This document shows positions 58,226 to 64,000 of a stretch of 64,000 bases of DNA, piece by piece. The notes below the pieces were generated by a model. That model did not search any database and was not told the origin of the DNA. It saw nothing but the letters and a program-made list of their open reading frames with translations. The stretch spans positions 14,619,154 through 14,683,153 of the forward strand of contig NC_133299.1 in assembly GCF_005239225.2 (NCBI RefSeq), in the 5' to 3' direction. The stretch is from Populus alba. Taxonomy: Eukaryota; Streptophyta; Magnoliopsida; Malpighiales; Salicaceae. Position numbers and translations under genes: made by a program. Position 1 is the stretch's first letter, and each line of letters starts with the position of its first letter.

Positions 58226-58619
58226 TCCATTATAAATCATGAACCTCTGCTTCTTATTATTTATTTCTTTTTTTGATGAAGAGTAATTTTCATTATCATC
58301 AATTTTAGTCATATTATCCATGATTATTTTAGGTTTTCAATTTTTAGTTTTTATAGTTTTGACCATGTCAAGTTTGATTTCGATTAATCAAATCACGGGT
58401 TAAACTATTATATTATTATAATTTAACTGAGTTAGTGTCAAAATAAATCATTATTTGAACTAGATTTCAAATGAATCTACCAATATAAATTAAATAAATT
58501 TTAAATAAATTCCACAATACCATGAATTAAAATGAGAATTATAATTTTTATTCTGGATCTTTTATTTTATAGTTAATAAAAAAGACAGGAAAATTCATAA
58601 CTCCAACCAATAAGTTACC

Positions 58620-58649
58620 TATACTTGTCTATACTTGTCTATACATGTC
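58620..58649. repeat. Three 10-bp tandem units
   Basis: CTATACTTGT, CTATACTTGT, CTATACATGT. Confidence 0.8.
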
Positions 58650-59039
58650 TAAGCTTCTGTATCATAAATAAATTTATGTTGCCAAGGTTTTAATTCTACT
58701 AGAGTACAGTTCAATCCATTCCAATCCATTTTGAACATGCAAGGAACATGTAATTTTGAGATAGGCAATATATCAAAATCAGATCTTTTTTTTTTAATCA
58801 GTGGAATAATTTAATCGTACAATCCAATCCAATCAATGATAGTAACTGTTTACCCTAATTCCTACCTGACTACACTACTAATTATGCCTTTACATTTTGT
58901 TCAAGTTAGTGAATTTCTAGAAGTGGGAGCTTCTACTTTTAAATGACCTTTAAAAATGCATTTCCCTTAAAAATTATTAAGAGCTTAAAACAAAAAACTA
59001 AGGAAGTCAACCTTCTAAATCTAATATAATTTAAAATCC

Positions 59040-60650
59040 TTGCAACTTGTTAAATTATAAACTCAAGAATTTAATTAAGAAACGTGAATATCATTTAATT
59101 TAATTTTTAAGAATAAATTTTGTGAAAATTTTTTTAATAAAAAAATTACCAAAAAAAAGTAAAAAAAAATGGAGCTAAAATCAAACAAGAAAAAACCTAA
59201 CGAGAATGAAATTTGAAATAAAATATTATCAAAAAAAAGCATTCAATTAAAAGAATCAGGACTAAAAGATTAAAAAAAATCATAATATATGAAATTAAAA
59301 ATTATTTATAATATGATAGATTATTTATAGATTAAAAAATAACAGGTGTGAAGTATAAAAAAATATTGAGAGCTAACCCAATAGAATGAAAATGAAGAAA
59401 AATAAGAAAAGTTTTTAAAAAAGAGAATTAAACAAAACAAAGGTTTAAAAAAAAGGAATAAAATAAGAAAATATCAATTTTATATATATAAAAAAAAAAA
59501 CAGGACAAACCTCGTTAACATGATCTAACATCTAAAAGTTGCATCTTGTGAGATTTTTCATTGATATTCAATCAAAAAGCATATCTCTCAACCAATTTAA
59601 TTTTAAATAATGAGATTGATAGAAAATATATTAATAAAAAAACTTACAAAAGCAATAAAGAAAAGATAAAATTTGATTAAAAAATATGGGGATGCAAACT
59701 AATGAAAAACATAATCTCAGATAAAATAAATATCAATTAAAAGAATAAAAAAAATTAAATATTAAAAAAATTACAAATGGTGAAATTAAAAACATATGTA
59801 AAAAACCAAGCAAACCTAGATAGATATTCTAAATATGGTTAAATCTTAAAAGCTTATAACATGCGAGATTTTGGATTTGAGTCATGTTAAGAAGTTTATT
59901 ACAAGCCAATTTAAAAATAAAATTTTTTAAAACTTGTAAAAAAAACAGAGATAGCAAAAAAAACCTTGAACAAACCCGATAATCAATCCGGTTCAATAAA
60001 TTAAACACATAATTTTGCACATGAAATTAGAACAACCCTATAAATAAGAAATTTAAAAAAAGCACCCACAAAAAATATATTCCGAAATACTTAAAAAATG
60101 AAAGTGGATGCGGGATAATTCTTTAGATCTATTACCCGAGTCATGAGACCGGAGTGACAATATTAAAGGCAGGCCCAGGAAAAAAAGAAGAAGTAAGATT
60201 CTCAATCAAAAAAATTCAAGGGATGAAATTAAGAAAAATAAATTAATGAATAACAATGAAAGAAAAAGCAATTAAAAAGAATGGAATTAAATTCAACATA
60301 AAAATAAAATGAAATAAGATGTTTATGGATAAAATTATAAAAAATAAATTCATTATTAAAATGATTAAAAAATTACAATTAAAATAATTATGATCAAATT
60401 TGACATGAAAATTATATAAAAATAAATGCCCATGGGTGGAATAAAAAAAAACAATCAATAATATGATTCAAAACAAAACAAATAAGAATTAAAAGAATGA
60501 TAACTAGATTTCAAAATAAATTAAAAAATAAAATTACTATGGGTGATATTAGAAATAAAATTTAATTATAAATAATTAGTGAAAATAAAATAATTACAAA
60601 TAAAAAAACAGGTTGAATAAAATAAATAAATTTTAGGGTTAATATAATCT
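59040..60650. repeat. Decayed A-rich tandem family
   Basis: Filler such as AAAATGAAATTAAAAA with phrases ATAACATGCGAGATTTTGGA, AACCCGATAATCAATCCGG and CCCGAGTCATGAGACCGGAG. These are related to the arrays at 17.9-21.8 kb. No unit length is measurable by eye. Confidence 0.45.
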
Positions 60651-61224
60651 TTTGCATGGCTAGCACGCACTCCAAGAAAAAAAAAAAGCACGTGTTAACA
60701 ATTTTTTTAATTTTTTTTATTTATACAAAACCAAGAATGCCCTTAAAACTAGATAATAACAACAAACAAATCGTGATAAATTTACAACTAAGCCCCTAGA
60801 ACAAAGGATAAAAAATTCAAATAATAAAGGCAACACAATAATTATATTGTTCTATAAAACTAATTCTCCAGCGATATTGTGTCCAAGGATATAGATTTCT
60901 ATTCACTGCAAAGATATAATTACCACTTGATTATTCATTCAATGATCATATTAGTAATTTTATTATGTATTAAAAAATAATTTTATCAAAATAATTTTAT
61001 ATAGTCTTCAAAAGATATTTATATCATAATAAAAATATTACTTACTCACAAAGCAAAGACAAGATAAAATGACCACAGAATAAAAATTGTAACGATGCCT
61101 TTGTAGTGAATAGTAATTTATATCTTGGGACATAATATCAGGAATTAATTTTTTTGGATAATAAGTTGTATTGACAAGTCGTGTGTAATGATCCAATTTA
61201 AGTTGGGCATAGATGGAAAGAGTG

Positions 61225-61415
61225 TTTAAGAATATAATAGCAGTTATTTTTTTAAAATATTTTTTATTTGTAAATATATTAAAATAATATAATTTTTATT
61301 TTAAAAAAACTATTTTTAATATTAGCATATTAAAATGATTTTAAAAAATAAAAAAATATTTTAAAGTAAAAAAATTAATTTTTTTAAAAATACTTTTAAA
61401 ATACAATAATAAACA
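61225..61415. repeat. MITE-like AT-rich element
   Basis: Reverse-oriented: TTGTAAATATATTAAAATAA, TATTAGCATATTAAAATGAT and ACTTTTAAAATACAATAATA. Confidence 0.5.
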
Positions 61416-61869
61416 AGTGAAAAAAAAGCACAAGCATTAAAATAAAAATATTATAGGCTATCTGTTTGTGGCTACAAAGCATGTACAAATTAATACAAGC
61501 ATCTTTGGAAAAATCCAAAACCCATGCTCTTTTCTACAATGACAATAGAATTTTGGAAAAAACTCAAATTTATGATATATATGTTTTCTAAAAAATAATT
61601 CAATTAAATATCATAATATTTGACGGAAACGACACCGAATTATGAATGAATTTTACAAGTAATCGATCGATTCTAATAAATATAATCGATCTAATTATAT
61701 CATAAAGTACTTGATTTTTGTAAGCGATAGGTCATCTAGGACGACACCAAACAACACGACAGGTGATATGAAAGCGAAGTAAATGGTCTAAAATCTAAGA
61801 ACTTCAAGGGCATCGAGCAAGTCATAATGCATTAATAGACATTTCAAATTACGGTAAGAGATCACAGTA

Positions 61870-62060
61870 AAATATTTTTTTTATTGTTTTTGTGTGTTTA
61901 ATTTTTTTTTAAAAAAATTTTAATTTATTTTTAATTAATATTTTTTTTATATTTTCAAATTATTTTAATATAATGATGTACAAAATTATCTTCATATATT
62001 TCATACTCCTATAAATAAATAAAAAATATTTTGAAAAACAGTGTTGCACTCCCAAGCACC
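61870..62060. repeat. MITE-like AT-rich element
   Basis: TTTTCAAATTATTTTAATAT in the middle, TATTTTGAAAAACAGTGTTG, and the diagnostic end CACTCCCAAGCACCCCC. Confidence 0.55.
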
Positions 62061-62064
62061 CCCT

Positions 62065-62265
62065 AATAATTTCAGATCCACAATCAATCTAAATTAGTTT
62101 CTTTCATGCTCCAATAAAAAGAAATAAAAAAATATTATTTTAAAATATATTTAAATAAAAATATTTTAAAACAGCAACAACTATATTTTAAAAAAAAAAC
62201 TCCAATAATTTCATAAACACAGTCAATCTAAATTAGTTTCTTTCATGCTCCAACAAATAAAGAAA
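62065..62265. repeat. Direct repeat pair of about 60 bp
   Basis: CAATCTAAATTAGTTTCTTT followed by CATGCTCCAA occurs at about 62082-62113 and again at 62223-62253. A partial MITE-like sequence lies between. Confidence 0.75.
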
Positions 62266-62699
62266 GAATATTTACGAGGATATACATGTATGATTTAGGA
62301 AATACATAACAACGTTGGCATTGAAGGAACAGGCAGAGAAGGTGATGGTGACGGTACATGATGGAAAAAAAACAAAAAGGAAAAAGAAAAAAAGAAAAAA
62401 GAAAAAAGGAACAATGCTAGTCTCTATCCAAATAGAATACCTGTCAGACCGTGTAAATAAAAATCTAGAGCATTGTGCTGTTGGCTTCTCGTGTACGTGG
62501 TTATAATATCTAGTCACGAGACTAATCTTTTACTCAGACTCCGGTCACAAGTTAAGCCGTCTGTTTTATTGTTTTTTCTTAGAAAAATTCAAAACAATTT
62601 CATATTAGTAAAAAAGAGTATGATACAAAGTAAAACCCAGACAAGACTGGATTTCAAAAAGGGATTTGCAACTCTGCATACAAGGAGGTATTTAAAATT

Positions 62700-62880
62700 A
62701 TAGTAATGATTGTTTTTTTAAAATATTTTTTTAAAAAAAATATATCAAAATAATATATATATTTTTTAAAAATAATTTTAATATCAATACATCAAATTAA
62801 TTTAAAATAAAAATATAAAAAACAAAAAATTTCTCAAAAAAATATTTTTAAAATAAAAAAAATAAACGGGTCTAAGCATC
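62700..62880. repeat. MITE-like AT-rich element
   Basis: Reverse-oriented: AATATATCAAAATAATATAT, TAATATCAATACATCAAATT and AAATAAACGGGTCTAAGCA. Confidence 0.5.
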
Positions 62881-63229
62881 CTCTCATTGCGCTAAAATTT
62901 TCAGGTTACATTGTACAAAGCTCAGACCTATAGGTCCAACCCAATCAAAGTTGGGTTTTCATTAGTTGATGGGTCAATTGTAGATACGAGCCCAATTGGA
63001 GCCCAATTAAATTTACATGTATGGTTTTAGATCACCCTTCCAATTTGGGCCAACTTATCCACTGCCATGTTCCATCCTCAATTTGCCGAGGTTATTATTT
63101 TTTTATGTTTTAAATATTTTTGAATATTTTAATTGGCATTCATCTTACAATATAATCGAATTTAGTCCTACCCAATAATGTTTTACAGACAGAGGATAAA
63201 TTTTGGCCATTTTTTTTTATTCTATCGCT

Positions 63230-63660
63230 TTGTTTACATAAAAAAAAATCGCACCGACGCGCGGGTATCCAAGTCCAATCGAAGTATCCCATGCTCGGAT
63301 AAGGCAATCCCATTCCTGAACCTAGAAAGAGAGGCTCAACTTTCAAGGTGATCCCATACCTGAACCCAGAGAGAGAGGCTCAACTTTCAAGGAAATCTAA
63401 GAGACCCAACATGCGCAATCTCGCCATCCAAACGATCTGGTAGCTTCGTAATGGACCAGGGGCTGTTTCTCCCATGAAGACTCGCGCCTTGGCAACCCTG
63501 ACCTGATTCCGAGGCAGGCCACTTGGGTTGGATGGGTGTCTATCTTGCTATGGGTGGGGCCTGTGAATGCTGGTTGCTACGTTAGACTTCTGGGGATGAT
63601 TGAAATGACAAGGTATTTATCTCAAGGGGCTATTTAAAACCAAGGCTGCAGTGGGGCTTG
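63230..63660. other. GC-richer island with a 45-bp tandem duplication
   Basis: At 63303-63390 the phrase ATCCCAT(t/a)CCTGAACC(t/c)AGA...GAGGCTCAACTTTCAAGG occurs twice in tandem. The surrounding ~430 bp is high-complexity and not part of the dispersed repeats. No frame resembles a known protein. Confidence 0.4.
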
Positions 63661-64000
63661 ATTAAAACAAAAAATTAAAAAAAAAAATTTGGTGTCACCT
63701 GCTTTTGATGACTTGATAAATTTCGATTAAAAATTTAGTTGTAATTTTTTTATTTTTTAAATTTTTATTAAAATAATATCATTTTAATTTTTTTTTAAAA
63801 AAATTAACTCAAACAACCCAGTCAAAACCTAGAATTTCAGACCTTGAACCAAGCCGGGTCTAAAACTATATACTATTACATCACATGTTTATCATTATTT
63901 ACCCTTGATTACGATTAGTTGTGTTTTTTACAAATTTAATTTTTTAATATTTTTAAAATTTAATTTGTTGATATTAAAAATAAATTTTAATATATTTTTA

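Noticed and set aside
62315..62506. A Lys/Arg-rich open frame on plus
   Set aside because: It is driven by an AAAAAGAAAAAG-type simple sequence and is mirrored by an equally open frame on the other strand.

Overview
The window is plant nuclear DNA, most likely Salicaceae (a poplar or willow). Three things point there: the gene families and exon structures are those of a woody eudicot, the DNA between genes is extremely AT-rich, and it is filled with small dispersed repeats plus SINEs that I associate from memory with Populus. No species can be proven from the sequence alone. All six intact protein genes lie on the minus strand. I found no convincing plus-strand gene, no tRNA or rRNA, no CRISPR, and no coding-competent transposon.

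Layout, left to right. 1-5.7 kb: AT-rich intergenic DNA with short repeats. 5.7-16 kb: a tandem pair of ferroportin/IREG metal-efflux transporter genes (copy A 5927-10047, copy B 11391-15934). Both have eight exons, and six of the eight lengths are identical (151, 197, 483, 172, 138 and 111 nt). Copy A carries an extra ~1 kb in intron 4 that holds two broken or foreign coding segments. Copy B carries a SINE in an enlarged intron 2. 16.4-17.0 kb: a degenerate short repeat next to a very fresh SINE with a perfect 17-bp target-site duplication. 17.8-21.9 kb: decayed tandem arrays of roughly 150-bp units. 22.7-25.6 kb: lower-AT, non-repetitive DNA without a supported gene. 25.6-26.3 kb: a small three-exon Sel1-repeat gene. 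26.5-31.8 kb: repeats. 31.9-32.4 kb: a single-exon DUF4228/PADRE gene with a TATA box, a W-box and an ACGT element. 34.8-36.4 kb: a broken, internally deleted copy of part of the SCAR gene, sitting directly behind the stop of an intron-less DYW-type PPR gene (36455-38503). 42.2-50.2 kb: the parental nine-exon SCAR2-like gene (1725 codons), whose giant exon contains five near-identical 62-63-residue repeats. 50.5-64 kb: gene-poor DNA dense in a MITE-like repeat family, with two GC-richer islands at 57.7-58.0 and 63.2-63.7 kb.

The genes do not form a pathway. They are metal export (ferroportins), organellar RNA editing (PPR-DYW), actin nucleation control (SCAR/WAVE), stress response (PADRE) and an unknown Sel1 protein. 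The most interesting structures are the SCAR repeat array and its broken paralogue, the nested coding debris in ferroportin A, a stop-free 102-nt intron in the Sel1 gene, and a near-perfect 21-bp fold-back hairpin at 35620-35683. Exon boundaries were derived by hand from GT/AG sites, reading-frame continuity and remembered Arabidopsis homologues. All six models close in frame.
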